DNA from: Clostridiales bacterium | Lineage (GTDB): Bacteria > Bacillota > Clostridia > Saccharofermentanales > Saccharofermentanaceae | Direction: 5' to 3' | Assembly (NCBI GenBank): GCA_017961235.1 | Contig: JAGCXQ010000002.1 | Span: 1 to 47,172 of the forward strand | DNA: 47,172 nucleotides | In this document: piece by piece, positions 8,042-16,530 of the stretch | How positions within the stretch are numbered: the first letter of the stretch is position 1 | Layout of the letters: each line of letters begins with the position of its first letter | The notes under the pieces: generated by a model | What the model was told of the DNA's origin: nothing | The model's input: the letters and a program-made list of their open reading frames with translations, nothing else | Databases searched by the model: none | Position numbers and translations under genes: made by a program

Positions 8042-8247
8042 GCCGCCGGTGCCTCGTAACAGAGGAGAATAGGGAATCCGGTTTAAAATCCGGAGCAGCC
8101 CCCACTACTGTAACCCGGTACGAAGTCCGAAAAAGTCATTGGCCAGTGATTTTGCCGAAGAATGCGTGAGAACGCGGATATGGCAGAAGCGGCTGAGAAG
8201 GCGAAGGACCAAGGCCAAACGGGTAAGCCAGGAGACCTGCCGGCGAG
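8042..8247 (+). ncRNA. Cobalamin riboswitch
   Basis: The region has the order of conserved elements of an adenosylcobalamin riboswitch. These are a 5' GCCGGTGCC segment, AGAATAGGGAATCC, the core GCAGCCCCCACTACTGTAA, and the B12-box GCCAGGAGACCTGCC near the 3' end. The outer stem pairs GCCGG (8045-8049) with CCGGC (8240-8244). It precedes btuF by 45 bases. Ligand binding should lower expression of the importer. No clear terminator follows, so control may act on translation. Confidence 0.93.
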
Positions 8248-8291
8248 TTTGATTGTTTTTAGTTCTTTTCGGGGATGGGAAAGGGACGGAA

Positions 8292-9368
8292 ATGGAGTCT
8301 AACATGAAAAAAATTGCAAAGGCGCTCGCGCTTGCGCTGACGCTTGCTCTGTGCGTGTCTGTCATGGGCGGATGCAAGAAGAAGGCGGAGGAAACAAGTG
8401 CGACAACTACGACGGAGGCGACAGAATCCGCAACAGAGTCTGCGACTGAGTCGGAATCCGAGTCTGCCACAGAATCCGCTACGGAGTCTGCGACGGAAGC
8501 AACAAGCTCCGAGCAGGCAGCGGATGGAGCTTATCCTGTTGAACTGACAGACATCTATGGTCAGAAGGCAGTCATCAAGGAAGAGCCGAAGAAGGTCGTA
8601 TCCTGCAGCCCGGCATGCACAGAGATCATTTTCTCTCTCGGCCAGGAGAGCAAGCTCGTAGGACGCACAAATTACTGCAACTATCCGGAAGCAGCTGCTT
8701 CGATCGAGTCGATCGGTGATATCAATGCACCGGACGTTGAAAAGATCGTAAGCCTCAATCCGGACGTTGTCGTCGCTGACTCGATCTTCCCGAAGGAAGC
8801 ATACGATAAGCTCACAGGCCTCGGCGTAACGGTCGTTATCCTCAACGAGGAAACTGCAGTAGATGGCGTTTACACCAAGATCGAGAACATGGGTAAGATC
8901 CTCGGCGCTACCGAGCAGGCAGATCAGGTCATCGCTGAAATGAAGGCAAAGATCGATGGCGTTCAGGAAGCACTGAAGGACGTAAAGAATCATCCGTCCG
9001 TTTACTATGTTGTAGGCTTCGGCGAGGGTGGTGACTGGACAGCTACCGGTGAGACATTCATCAACAACATCATCGAGCTGGCCGGTGCAGAGAACGCAGC
9101 GAAGAGCGCAACAGGCTGGGCATATAACGCAGAGGATCTGGTCAGACAGGATCCGAACATCATCATCATCCCGGCATGGGCAGACGGCACATTCCAGACA
9201 ACAGCTCCGTATAAGGATCTGACAGCGGTCAAGGAAGGAAACATTATCGTTCTGGAGAGCACAGATATGCTCGACCGCCAGTGTGCAAGAAACGCAGATG
9301 CAGTAGAGATGCTCGCTAAGCTGATCTTCCCGGAATGCTTCGAAGAAGAAGGACAGAAGGCAGCTTGA
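8292..9368 (+). CDS. btuF: Cobalamin/corrinoid-binding lipoprotein BtuF
   Basis: The substrate-binding component of a vitamin B12/cobinamide ABC importer, tethered outside the membrane. It has a lipobox (SVMGGC, C28 from this start), a Ser/Thr/Glu linker, then a class III periplasmic-binding fold of the BtuF/FecB type (PKKVVSCSPACTEIIFSLG, NPDVVVADS, and the C-terminal WADGTFQTT region). An ATG at 8304 is a possible alternative start. I prefer 8292 because AAGGGA lies 5 bases before it. The cobalamin riboswitch directly upstream and btuC-btuD directly downstream settle the substrate class better than the protein alone would. Which corrinoid it prefers cannot be told. Confidence 0.9.
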   Translation: MESNMKKIAKALALALTLALCVSVMGGCKKKAEETSATTTTEATESATESATESESESATESATESATEATSSEQAADGAYPVELTDIYGQKAVIKEEPKKVVSCSPACTEIIFSLGQESKLVGRTNYCNYPEAAASIESIGDINAPDVEKIVSLNPDVVVADSIFPKEAYDKLTGLGVTVVILNEETAVDGVYTKIENMGKILGATEQADQVIAEMKAKIDGVQEALKDVKNHPSVYYVVGFGEGGDWTATGETFINNIIELAGAENAAKSATGWAYNAEDLVRQDPNIIIIPAWADGTFQTTAPYKDLTAVKEGNIIVLESTDMLDRQCARNADAVEMLAKLIFPECFEEEGQKAA

Positions 9369-9395
9369 TCAGCGAAACATAAATAAAGGCAGTTT

Positions 9396-10457
9396 ATGAA
9401 AAAAGAACCGCTGAAAAAAACGACTTTTACAATGACCGGAGGGGGCTTGCTGCTCCTTCTGGTCATTGTTGTCATCTGGGCAGCTGCGGTAGGATCGGTG
9501 TCCGTGCCGATCTCACAGAGCGCGAAGATCGTGCTGGCGAAGCTCCCGTTCGTGAATAAGGATAAACTCCTCGAGGGGATCCCGCGTGCCAATAAGCTGA
9601 TCATCTGGGATATCCGCCTGCCGCGTGTGCTGCTGGCGGGACTGGTCGGAGGAGGACTGGCATCCGCGGGTGTCGTGATGCAGGCCCTTTTCAGGAATCC
9701 TCTGGCCGATCCGCAGGTGCTGGGTATATCGTCCGGCGCCGCTTTCGGCGCGGCGATCGCGATCGCCTTCGGCATCACATTCACGGTAATGGGTATCAGC
9801 AGCATCTGGATGTTCGCCTTTATCGGTGCAATTCTAACGATGCTTCTGGTCTTCCGTGTGGCGAGGATCGCAACATCCCGGTCGATCACGGGGATCCTTC
9901 TTGCCGGTATCGCGTGCTCTTCGATGCTGACCGCGGCGATCACGCTCCTCATGATGTGGAACCGCCAGAAACTCGAGCAGATCTATCTGTGGATGCTCGG
10001 AAGCTTCTCGGCGGCGACCTGGGTCAAGGTCGGCTTTATGGCGATCGTTCTTACGGGAGCGGTCATCTGCTTCGCATTCCTCGGAAGAGACCTCGATCTG
10101 CTTTCGTTCGGAGATCAGGAAGCCCAGAGTATGGGCGTCTCCGTAAAGAGGACCAGAACGACCGCCGTGATCGCGACATCCCTTCTGGTCGCGGCAAGCG
10201 TATCGGTCAGCGGTATCATCGGATTTGTAAGCCTGATCATCCCGCATATCATGCGGCTCCTGGTCGGACCGAAGAACCGGCGTCTGATCCCGCTGTCACT
10301 TCTTGGCGGCGCGATCTTCATGATCCTCTGTGACATGGTCTCCAGAACAGCAGCGCCGCCGGCGGAGATCGCCGTAGGCGCGATCACACAGGTGACCGGT
10401 GCCCCGTTCTTCCTCTATCTTCTGTGGAAAGAAAGAAGAAGGGAGGAGCGCGAATGA
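9396..10457 (+). CDS. btuC: Cobalamin ABC transporter permease BtuC
   Basis: A 353-residue FecCD/BtuC-family permease, with about ten membrane segments by hydropathy. Family signatures are IRLPRVLLAGLVGGGLASAGVVMQALFRNPLADPQVLGISSG in the first half (about residues 70-110) and GFVSLIIPHIMRLLVGPKNRRLIPLS in the second. It forms the translocation channel for corrinoids delivered by BtuF. It follows btuF by 27 bases, and its stop codon overlaps the btuD start (ATGA), indicating translational coupling. Riboswitch control applies to the whole operon. Confidence 0.93.
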   Translation: MKKEPLKKTTFTMTGGGLLLLLVIVVIWAAAVGSVSVPISQSAKIVLAKLPFVNKDKLLEGIPRANKLIIWDIRLPRVLLAGLVGGGLASAGVVMQALFRNPLADPQVLGISSGAAFGAAIAIAFGITFTVMGISSIWMFAFIGAILTMLLVFRVARIATSRSITGILLAGIACSSMLTAAITLLMMWNRQKLEQIYLWMLGSFSAATWVKVGFMAIVLTGAVICFAFLGRDLDLLSFGDQEAQSMGVSVKRTRTTAVIATSLLVAASVSVSGIIGFVSLIIPHIMRLLVGPKNRRLIPLSLLGGAIFMILCDMVSRTAAPPAEIAVGAITQVTGAPFFLYLLWKERRREERE

Positions 10458-11284
10458 CAAGCGGAAATAAAAACTCCGGCATCGAGGTCAGGGATCTGTC
10501 CTATCAGCCGGGAAGTGCGAAACATCCGATCCTCTCGGATATTACTTATTCTTTTGCCGAAGGACATATGACGGCGCTTCTGGGACCAAACGGTTCCGGA
10601 AAGACGACGCTTCTACGGCATTTCCTCTCACAGATCAAGTGCCCGGAGGGCGCTGTCCTGATCGACGGGAAGGACACGCTCGACTACGCGCCGAAGGAGC
10701 GTAGCCGGAAGATCGCATGGGTCCCGCAGAGCAGCAGCGGGGAGAGTGCTTTTACCGTGGAAGAGGTCGTCCTGATGGCCCGCTACCCGTTCAAAAACAC
10801 CTGGGAGGGCGACTCGGAAGAGGACATCAGGATCGCACGAGATGCCATGCAGACCGTAGGCATTCTGGACTTAAAAAACAGAAACTTCACATCGCTTTCC
10901 GGAGGAGAGCGGCAGCGTGCCCTGATCGCACGGGCACTGGCGCAGACGACACCATGGATCCTACTTGATGAGCCGACATCGAACCTCGATATCAAGCATC
11001 AGATCGGGATCCTGGAAGTGCTGAAAAAGCGCGTTCAGGAGGAAGGGCTCAGCGTCATTGTCGTCATGCACGACTTTAATATGGTGGAGCGCTTCTGCGA
11101 TAGAGCGATCCTCCTGAAAAACGGTGAAGTCGCCGCCAAGGGACTGGTCCGTGAGGTACTGACGCCGGAACTTCTGCTCTCCGTATATGAGGTCGGATTT
11201 GATATAATAGAGAAAGAAGGCAGACGGGTCTTCTTCCCGAAAAATGTGGCGGAGCCGGATATGACGGAAGCCACGGAGAAATGA
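10454..11284 (+). CDS. btuD: Cobalamin ABC transporter ATP-binding protein BtuD
   Basis: A 276-residue ABC ATPase powering the importer. Walker A GPNGSGKT is at 44-51, the Q-loop Q92 in WVPQSS, the signature LSGGE at 148-152, Walker B WILLDE at 168-173, the D-loop SNLD, and the switch histidine in VVMHD. The start ATG overlaps the btuC stop by the ATGA arrangement, with GGGAGG 7 bases upstream. A longer frame upstream has no better ribosome site. The family (FepC/BtuD) also serves siderophores; the riboswitch points to corrinoids. Confidence 0.93.
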   Translation: MTSGNKNSGIEVRDLSYQPGSAKHPILSDITYSFAEGHMTALLGPNGSGKTTLLRHFLSQIKCPEGAVLIDGKDTLDYAPKERSRKIAWVPQSSSGESAFTVEEVVLMARYPFKNTWEGDSEEDIRIARDAMQTVGILDLKNRNFTSLSGGERQRALIARALAQTTPWILLDEPTSNLDIKHQIGILEVLKKRVQEEGLSVIVVMHDFNMVERFCDRAILLKNGEVAAKGLVREVLTPELLLSVYEVGFDIIEKEGRRVFFPKNVAEPDMTEATEK

Positions 11285-11294
11285 GGAGCGGCAC

Positions 11295-11954
11295 ATGGAA
11301 CTGATCACCAAGGCGGAAAACTTCGACGAATATCTCGAGACCAGCGAATATATCAACCACAACAACGTCAAGGTCGTGATCGTAGCGAACTACCTGATGG
11401 AGAAGATCTTCAAGGACATGAACGACGGGAAAAAGATGGGATATCTCGACCCGGAGATCGAGTTCGCATCGCGTGCCTTTGAATTTGTAAGAGATGAGAT
11501 CTCTCATAGTAACGATGCCGGCCGAAAAGAACTCTGCCTCAGAGCTTCGGATGTTCTTGATAAGAGAACTGGCCTTTGCTTCGGGAAATCACACCTTCTC
11601 TGTGCGCTGCTGCGTGCATCGGGCATCCCGGCGGGGCTGTGCTACCAGTACCTGCGCTTGGATGAAAATGACGATAGTTCCCCGCTTATCCTTCACGGGC
11701 TGAATGCCGTATATTTCGCCTCTCTCGGACGGTGGGTCCGTCTGGATGCCAGAGGAAATAAAGAGGGCGTGGATGCACAGTTCTCTCTGGACGAAGAAAA
11801 GCTTGCTTTCCCTGTAAGACCGGGACTTGGCGAGACCGATCTTCCGTTTATCTTCCCACGTCCGGACCTCGGTGTGATCTCCGTACTGAAGCAGTTCGAG
11901 ACCGCGCAGGATGCCATGGCGAATCTGCCGACTAAAATTATAGGTAAATGCTGA
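11295..11954 (+). CDS. Transglutaminase-fold protein
   Basis: A 219-residue cytoplasmic protein without a signal peptide. It has the transglutaminase-core triad: C95 in RTGLCFGKSHLLCALLRA, H134 in LHGLNAVY and D151 in RWVRLDARGNK. Such proteins in bacteria are usually proteases, amidases or transferases of unknown target. It begins 10 bases after btuD with a GAGGAG ribosome site, so it is probably read from the riboswitch-controlled transcript. Whether it has anything to do with corrinoid metabolism is open. The spacing to the following tRNA promoter suggests the operon ends here, but I see no convincing terminator. Confidence 0.82.
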   Translation: MELITKAENFDEYLETSEYINHNNVKVVIVANYLMEKIFKDMNDGKKMGYLDPEIEFASRAFEFVRDEISHSNDAGRKELCLRASDVLDKRTGLCFGKSHLLCALLRASGIPAGLCYQYLRLDENDDSSPLILHGLNAVYFASLGRWVRLDARGNKEGVDAQFSLDEEKLAFPVRPGLGETDLPFIFPRPDLGVISVLKQFETAQDAMANLPTKIIGKC

Positions 11955-11973
11955 GATAAAATCTCGGAAACAC

Positions 11974-12003
11974 TTGACGTGATATAGGTGAAGATGGTAT
12001 TAT
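11974..12003 (+). promoter_or_regulatory. Promoter of tRNA-Cys
   Basis: TTGACG (11974-11979), an 18-base spacer and TATTAT (11998-12003), ending 22 bases before the tRNA. Confidence 0.7.
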
Positions 12004-12025
12004 TTCATTCGCTGATTATGCAAAT

Positions 12026-12099
<74 letters not shown>

Positions 12100-12102
12100 A
12101 GT

Positions 12103-12136
12103 AAAGGAGTTGTCAAAAGACAGCTCCTTTTTTCTT
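12103..12136 (+). terminator. Terminator after tRNA-Cys
   Basis: The stem AAGGAGTTGTC/GACAGCTCCTT with loop AAAA is followed by TTTTCTTTT. It starts four bases after the tRNA. Confidence 0.9.
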
Positions 12137-12200
12137 TTCCTTTTTCATTTTTGCGTGCAGAGAATGTGACGGTATTGTTAGGCGCAGGGAAAAGGTCCTG

Positions 12201-12209
12201 TGCTAGAAT
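12201..12209 (+). promoter_or_regulatory. Possible extended -10 promoter
   Basis: TG-C-TAGAAT lies 38 bases before the lipoprotein ATG. The TTGTTA upstream is too far away (23-base gap) to be its -35. Confidence 0.4.
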
Positions 12210-12246
12210 ACAGGGCGCAGTAATTGGGGCTGCAGAAAGTGTGAAA

Positions 12247-13419
12247 ATGATGGCAAACAGAAGATTTACAAGAACCATGAGCGCGGTGCTCCTTGCCGCG
12301 ATCGTCCTGAGCGGATGCTCAGGGAAAAATAAGGAAACGATCGGAACGAAGAGCACTCCGGTACCTGAAGAAACCACGGCTCCGAAAGAAACACCGACTC
12401 CGTCGCCGACACCAACGGAAACACCGACTCCGACACCGGTTCCTAAACTGGAGATCGAGAATATCTCTAATAATGAGGAGGGCCACTATACCTTCCAGAA
12501 GCATGTTTTCGGAACCGCATACCTCGCACAGTTCGGAGAAAAATACAGGGATGCCATGTTCTCATACTGCGATGCAGTCTATAGCGGGCAGGATACATTC
12601 GATTGCCCGGACGAAGAGACATACGGCTGGTGCATGGGACGCCTATCTACTTTTTTCTGCCCGATCGCGAGTGAGTATGTAACAAAATACTCCCCGGATG
12701 GCGGACCGGGATATAAGGATGGAAAAGGATACATCTACTATACGGTCCCGAAAGATGAATACATGAAGAAAGAAAAAGAATTCGAGGATGAGATCGTCGG
12801 CATCATCAATGACTGCGTCAGCGATGACTACACCGATGTCGAAAAAGTACTCGCCTTCTACGAGTATATGTGCAGAAACTATACCTATGACTATGATATG
12901 TACTATCGAGGTGTCGAAGGGATGGATGACCAGTCCGGCTACCGCTGCCTCATCGAGAAAAAGGGCATCTGCTGTGAGATCGCAGCGCTCTATAATTTTC
13001 TGCTCCTGCAGGTCGGTGTGGATTCGGAAGAAATGGGCGGTATGGGCAGGGATGAAGGCCACTCCTGGATATTTGTCACGATCGACGGAGAATCCTATCA
13101 TGTCGATGCGACATGGGGACTCACGGAAGACAAACCATTTATGGATTATTTCATGATGACCGATAAGATACGCGCGGATCGCGACGGCTTCGCCAGCGAA
13201 AAGAATTCGATCGCTGCATGGGGGGACCAGAGCAGGAAGAATTACCGCTTTGCCGCCACGGATGACAGATTTAAGGATGTCTGGAGCAGCTACTACATCG
13301 GAATGGACAGAGAAACTCAGGAAATCGTCTACGAAAACTATGATGGAACCCGGGGCAGACTCTACTATGGATCCGATATGAGTGAAGAAGAACAGAATGC
13401 TTCAACGCAGGAAGCATAA
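12247..13419 (+). CDS. Secreted transglutaminase-like lipoprotein
   Basis: A 390-residue lipoprotein: signal peptide with lipobox LSGC (C24), a Pro/Thr-rich linker (about 36-66) and a transglutaminase-like core. The triad is C242 (or C243) in KKGICCEIAALYNFLL, H272 in GHSWIFV and D287 in YHVDATWG. This core is common in extracellular Clostridial proteins thought to act on peptides or cell-wall components. The open frame continues upstream through tRNA-Cys, so the start must be within the signal peptide region. ATG at 12247 or the next codon fits, although the ribosome site is weak. It is a separate unit from the other transglutaminase-fold gene at 11295. Confidence 0.85.
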   Translation: MMANRRFTRTMSAVLLAAIVLSGCSGKNKETIGTKSTPVPEETTAPKETPTPSPTPTETPTPTPVPKLEIENISNNEEGHYTFQKHVFGTAYLAQFGEKYRDAMFSYCDAVYSGQDTFDCPDEETYGWCMGRLSTFFCPIASEYVTKYSPDGGPGYKDGKGYIYYTVPKDEYMKKEKEFEDEIVGIINDCVSDDYTDVEKVLAFYEYMCRNYTYDYDMYYRGVEGMDDQSGYRCLIEKKGICCEIAALYNFLLLQVGVDSEEMGGMGRDEGHSWIFVTIDGESYHVDATWGLTEDKPFMDYFMMTDKIRADRDGFASEKNSIAAWGDQSRKNYRFAATDDRFKDVWSSYYIGMDRETQEIVYENYDGTRGRLYYGSDMSEEEQNASTQEA

Positions 13420-13510
13420 ATGAACTGTATATTTATAAAATGCTCATAAAGTGTCAACATTCATTTCCTAAACTGAAATCATAGATTCAGGGAACAGGGA
13501 GGGCGACACT

Positions 13511-14692
13511 ATGACGAATGCTTCAAATGATCCGAGGATCGTGATTCGAAACGATATTACAGGTGAGCCTCTGGCGAAGATGGTTGTGCCGGAGGGATGG
13601 GAGGCGCGAGGCCTCATCCTGAATCTGTTTCAGGGGATCGATAAACCTTTCATGGCGCAGGTGCTAGCGAAGTCAAAGGACGGCAGTTCTTCGATCCTGA
13701 TCAGAACAGGTGAAATGTTTCTCGATGTGCTAGAGCACTTTGACCGGTTGATGGGATCAGACAAGTTTGTCGATGGAAAGATGCAGAAAGCGCTTCCCCT
13801 CGTGATGGCCCGTCAGCTTCCCTTCTCGAATTATATGAATGCTTTTCTCGCAAGAAATCTGCAGGGTGCCCCGCTTGAGGCTCTCGCCGATGCGACACTT
13901 CCGAGTGTGGCAGGACGGCATCCGGAACTTGTCAGGCAGCAGCTTCAGGCGAAGTTTGATTTCCAGAAATCGTGGGATATGTCCTATGTCAATCCGATCT
14001 CGGAGCCTTTTCTCCTTTCGACGAACCAGGCGTCGCTTCTGCGGAAATACAGAAGCGGCGGCAGGATCATCATGCTCGGCATGGACCTGACCTCGATGGA
14101 GTGGGAGCAGAGAATGACTCAGAATGCCGTGGCATACGGTATGGTGGGAGTCCTTGCAATGGCAAGAAAATGCAGAGGCCACTATGTTGTCTGGGGAAGT
14201 GAAAACATCTATTTCTGCAGTACAGATGATGCCCATGAAAATGAGGCTGCAGCCGCCTTTATGAAAATGGTATCTACATTCACGTTCGATAACTCGGTCT
14301 ATAAGATGAAGTTCCAAAAAGCGGAGGAGTTCAACCAGAAGGAACTGGCGAAGAACCAGATGTATCAGGCACAGATACAGGCAAATCAGGAACAACTCCG
14401 CATTAACCAGGCGAGACTCCAGCAGACACTTGCCGATAACAGCCGTGCAATGAGTGACATGATCATGGATTCGTGGAACCAGAAGATGGCTTCCGATTCG
14501 AGGATCAGCCAGGCCAGATCCGAAGCGATCCGCGGCGTGAACACCTATGTGAGGACCGATGGCTCGACTGTCGAGCACTCTGTCGTTTCCGATCATGTTT
14601 ACCAGAATCAGTATGGGGATACGATCGGGGTCAGCGGACCTGCGATCGACCCGAGCTATATCCCCGACTGGACGGAGATCCGTAGGCAGTAG
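13511..14692 (+). CDS. Uncharacterised protein with Gln-rich helical region
   Basis: A 393-residue protein with no signal peptide or membrane span. I do not recognise a family. The first 260 residues look globular (PEGWEARGLILNL near the start, YGMVGVLAMARKCRGHYVVWG around 210-230). Residues about 270-325 are Gln/Asn-rich and likely coiled coil (MYQAQIQANQEQLRINQARL). The last 60 residues are Ser/Tyr-rich and end in PSYIPDWTEIRRQ. AGGGAGGG upstream supports the ATG. The TAG stop overlaps an AGTGCTTTT word. It is followed by another unknown gene with its own promoter. Confidence 0.8.
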   Translation: MTNASNDPRIVIRNDITGEPLAKMVVPEGWEARGLILNLFQGIDKPFMAQVLAKSKDGSSSILIRTGEMFLDVLEHFDRLMGSDKFVDGKMQKALPLVMARQLPFSNYMNAFLARNLQGAPLEALADATLPSVAGRHPELVRQQLQAKFDFQKSWDMSYVNPISEPFLLSTNQASLLRKYRSGGRIIMLGMDLTSMEWEQRMTQNAVAYGMVGVLAMARKCRGHYVVWGSENIYFCSTDDAHENEAAAAFMKMVSTFTFDNSVYKMKFQKAEEFNQKELAKNQMYQAQIQANQEQLRINQARLQQTLADNSRAMSDMIMDSWNQKMASDSRISQARSEAIRGVNTYVRTDGSTVEHSVVSDHVYQNQYGDTIGVSGPAIDPSYIPDWTEIRRQ

Positions 14693-14731
14693 TGCTTTTA
14701 CCGAAGTGCGAGTGTTTCTGCACCCGAAAGA

Positions 14732-14740
14732 TGATATAAT
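14732..14740 (+). promoter_or_regulatory. Extended -10 promoter before the HEAT-like gene
   Basis: TG-A-TATAAT is 29 bases before the ATG at 14770. The -35 is poor. Confidence 0.5.
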
Positions 14741-14769
14741 GCATAGGTAAGATTTCGCGGAGGTGCAAG

Positions 14770-15714
14770 ATGGAGCGCACAACACAGCTTTTTACCGAGT
14801 TCAATGAACTGATTTCAAAGGTCTGCGAGGAGTTCGCCGATAAGGTGACCTCGAGCGAGGGACCGACGGAAGCAGAGATGGCGGAGCACTTTAAGGAATT
14901 CCGCCCATATATCGAGCAGAATACCGAGCCTTTCTGGAAAGAACCGAAAGAGTATCTCGACGGAAAGACCGGCGAGGAGTTCATCGGTGAGATGGATATG
15001 GAGACGGCGCTTGCTGCTTTTGACGAGGCGGCGATGATCGTGGATGATGAAGCGACGCCGTACCCGCTGGTAAACCGCTTAAAGAGCTTTGGCGATCCGG
15101 CATGTGAACGTCTCCTGAAGAAGGTGCTGGATGCATCCTGGCAGCCGGCGGACGGGGAGGACGAGAATGAGTTCTTCGTCAAATTCCAGCCGTGCGTATC
15201 CGCGATCCGTTTCTTCGGCGCGGCCGAGTATGAGCCGGCGATGGAACCGGTGCTCGAGCGCTTCTGCAGTTTCGAAAGAACCCAGGAATATATCGCGGAT
15301 TCTGTGAAGGTCATGATGCTGGGCTTAGGCGATAAGGCTGTCCCAGTACTGACTGACTTCATGCTGAACCGCTCAGATGAAGATGTTTCCGGCCCGTATG
15401 AGGACATGATGATCATGCTGACCCATGTCGGCATCAAGCATCAGCAGAATGAGATCTACCAGGCACTCCGTGCCGGTTTCAGAAGAATGAAGAATAAGGT
15501 CATCGCAGTCATCTGCATCGGTGACTATGGCGATCCGCGAGGCATTGCGCTTCTCAAAGGATATCTCGACAGAAATACCCACACGATCGACCGCGAAACA
15601 TTCTACGAGGCGCTTTCGGCGATCCGCCGTCTCGGGGGCGAGATCAATGACATCCAGGATCCGTTCCACGATTTCACGAACAAGGTGCCGAAGAAGGATC
15701 AGGGGAAGAAGTAA
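14770..15714 (+). CDS. Uncharacterised protein, HEAT-repeat-like
   Basis: A 314-residue acidic soluble protein made almost wholly of helices. The C-terminal two-thirds have a repeated helix-pair pattern reminiscent of HEAT/armadillo repeats: SVKVMMLGLGDKAVPVLTDF, KVIAVICIGDYGDPRGIALL and YEALSAIRRLGGEIND. Such proteins are usually scaffolds. This resembles SEC-C-adjacent or lyase-like HEAT proteins in general style only. GGAGGT lies five bases before the start. The stop overlaps the hisA-like start by one base (TAATG), so the two genes are probably translated from one mRNA. Function unknown. Confidence 0.78.
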   Translation: MERTTQLFTEFNELISKVCEEFADKVTSSEGPTEAEMAEHFKEFRPYIEQNTEPFWKEPKEYLDGKTGEEFIGEMDMETALAAFDEAAMIVDDEATPYPLVNRLKSFGDPACERLLKKVLDASWQPADGEDENEFFVKFQPCVSAIRFFGAAEYEPAMEPVLERFCSFERTQEYIADSVKVMMLGLGDKAVPVLTDFMLNRSDEDVSGPYEDMMIMLTHVGIKHQQNEIYQALRAGFRRMKNKVIAVICIGDYGDPRGIALLKGYLDRNTHTIDRETFYEALSAIRRLGGEINDIQDPFHDFTNKVPKKDQGKK

Positions 15715-16502
15715 TGGAATTCCGTCCGTGTATCGATATCCATAATGGTAAGGTCAAGCAGATCGTAGGCGGTACGCTCAGCGATTCCGGCGCGAAGGAG
15801 AACTTCGTGTCCGAGCGGGGCGCCGGGTATTTCGCGCAGTATTACCGTGACCTTCAGATCACCGGCGGCCACATCATTATGCTTAACCGAGTCGGGACAA
15901 AGGAGTATGAGGCGTCGAAGGCTGCGGCCATGGAGGCTCTGACTTCCTACCCCGGAGGACTCCAGGTCGGGGGCGGCATCAACGCGGACAATGCAGGTGC
16001 TTTTGTAGAAGCAGGCGCGAGCCACGTCATCGTCACCTCTTATGTTTTCTCGGACGGCAAGATCAACTATGACAATCTCCGTAAACTCGTGCGCGCAGTG
16101 GGGCGGGAGCATGTGGTGCTCGACCTGAGCTGCCGCAAGAAAGACGGCGAATACTATATCGTGACCGACCGCTGGCAGAAGTTCACCAGAACGAAGCTGA
16201 CCGCCGCTGTGCTCGAGCGTCTGCAGGAGTACTGCGATGAATTCCTAGTTCATGCGGTCGATGTGGAAGGCAAGGCGGCTGGCCCGGACGAAGCGCTATT
16301 CTCGATCTTCGGAGAGTACGCGGACAGCGAGGGTGTTGAAGCTCTTCCGGTAACCTATGCCGGCGGCATCCATTCCTACGACGATATCCGCGCCCTGAAG
16401 AAGGTGTCCGGCGGACGCGTCAATATTACTGTCGGTTCCGCGCTTGACCTGTTCGGCGGCAAGCTTTCCTGCGAAGAGATCCTGAAGATCGTACGGGAGT
16501 GA
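15714..16502 (+). CDS. hisA: HisA-type ribotide isomerase, eukaryotic-like form
   Basis: A 262-residue TIM-barrel protein matching the eukaryotic/HIS6-like branch of the isomerase that converts ProFAR to PRFAR in histidine synthesis. Marks of this branch are PCIDIHNGKVKQIVGG with D8 as the N-terminal catalytic Asp, YPGGLQVGGGI, GASHVIVTSYVF, LDLSCRKK, IVTDRWQKFT and FLVHAVDVEG with the second catalytic Asp. Bacterial HisA is about 240 residues and lacks several of these. No other his gene is in the window, and the gene is coupled to an unknown HEAT-like gene. The enzymatic assignment follows from family knowledge; the orphan location is visible here. Confidence 0.85.
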   Translation: MEFRPCIDIHNGKVKQIVGGTLSDSGAKENFVSERGAGYFAQYYRDLQITGGHIIMLNRVGTKEYEASKAAAMEALTSYPGGLQVGGGINADNAGAFVEAGASHVIVTSYVFSDGKINYDNLRKLVRAVGREHVVLDLSCRKKDGEYYIVTDRWQKFTRTKLTAAVLERLQEYCDEFLVHAVDVEGKAAGPDEALFSIFGEYADSEGVEALPVTYAGGIHSYDDIRALKKVSGGRVNITVGSALDLFGGKLSCEEILKIVRE

Positions 16503-16530
16503 GCCTGAATCCATTTATTCATTGACTATG

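Noticed and set aside
8253..8291. TTG start for btuF
   Set aside because: It would add a hydrophobic stretch ahead of the signal peptide and has no ribosome site; ATG at 8292 or 8304 fits better.
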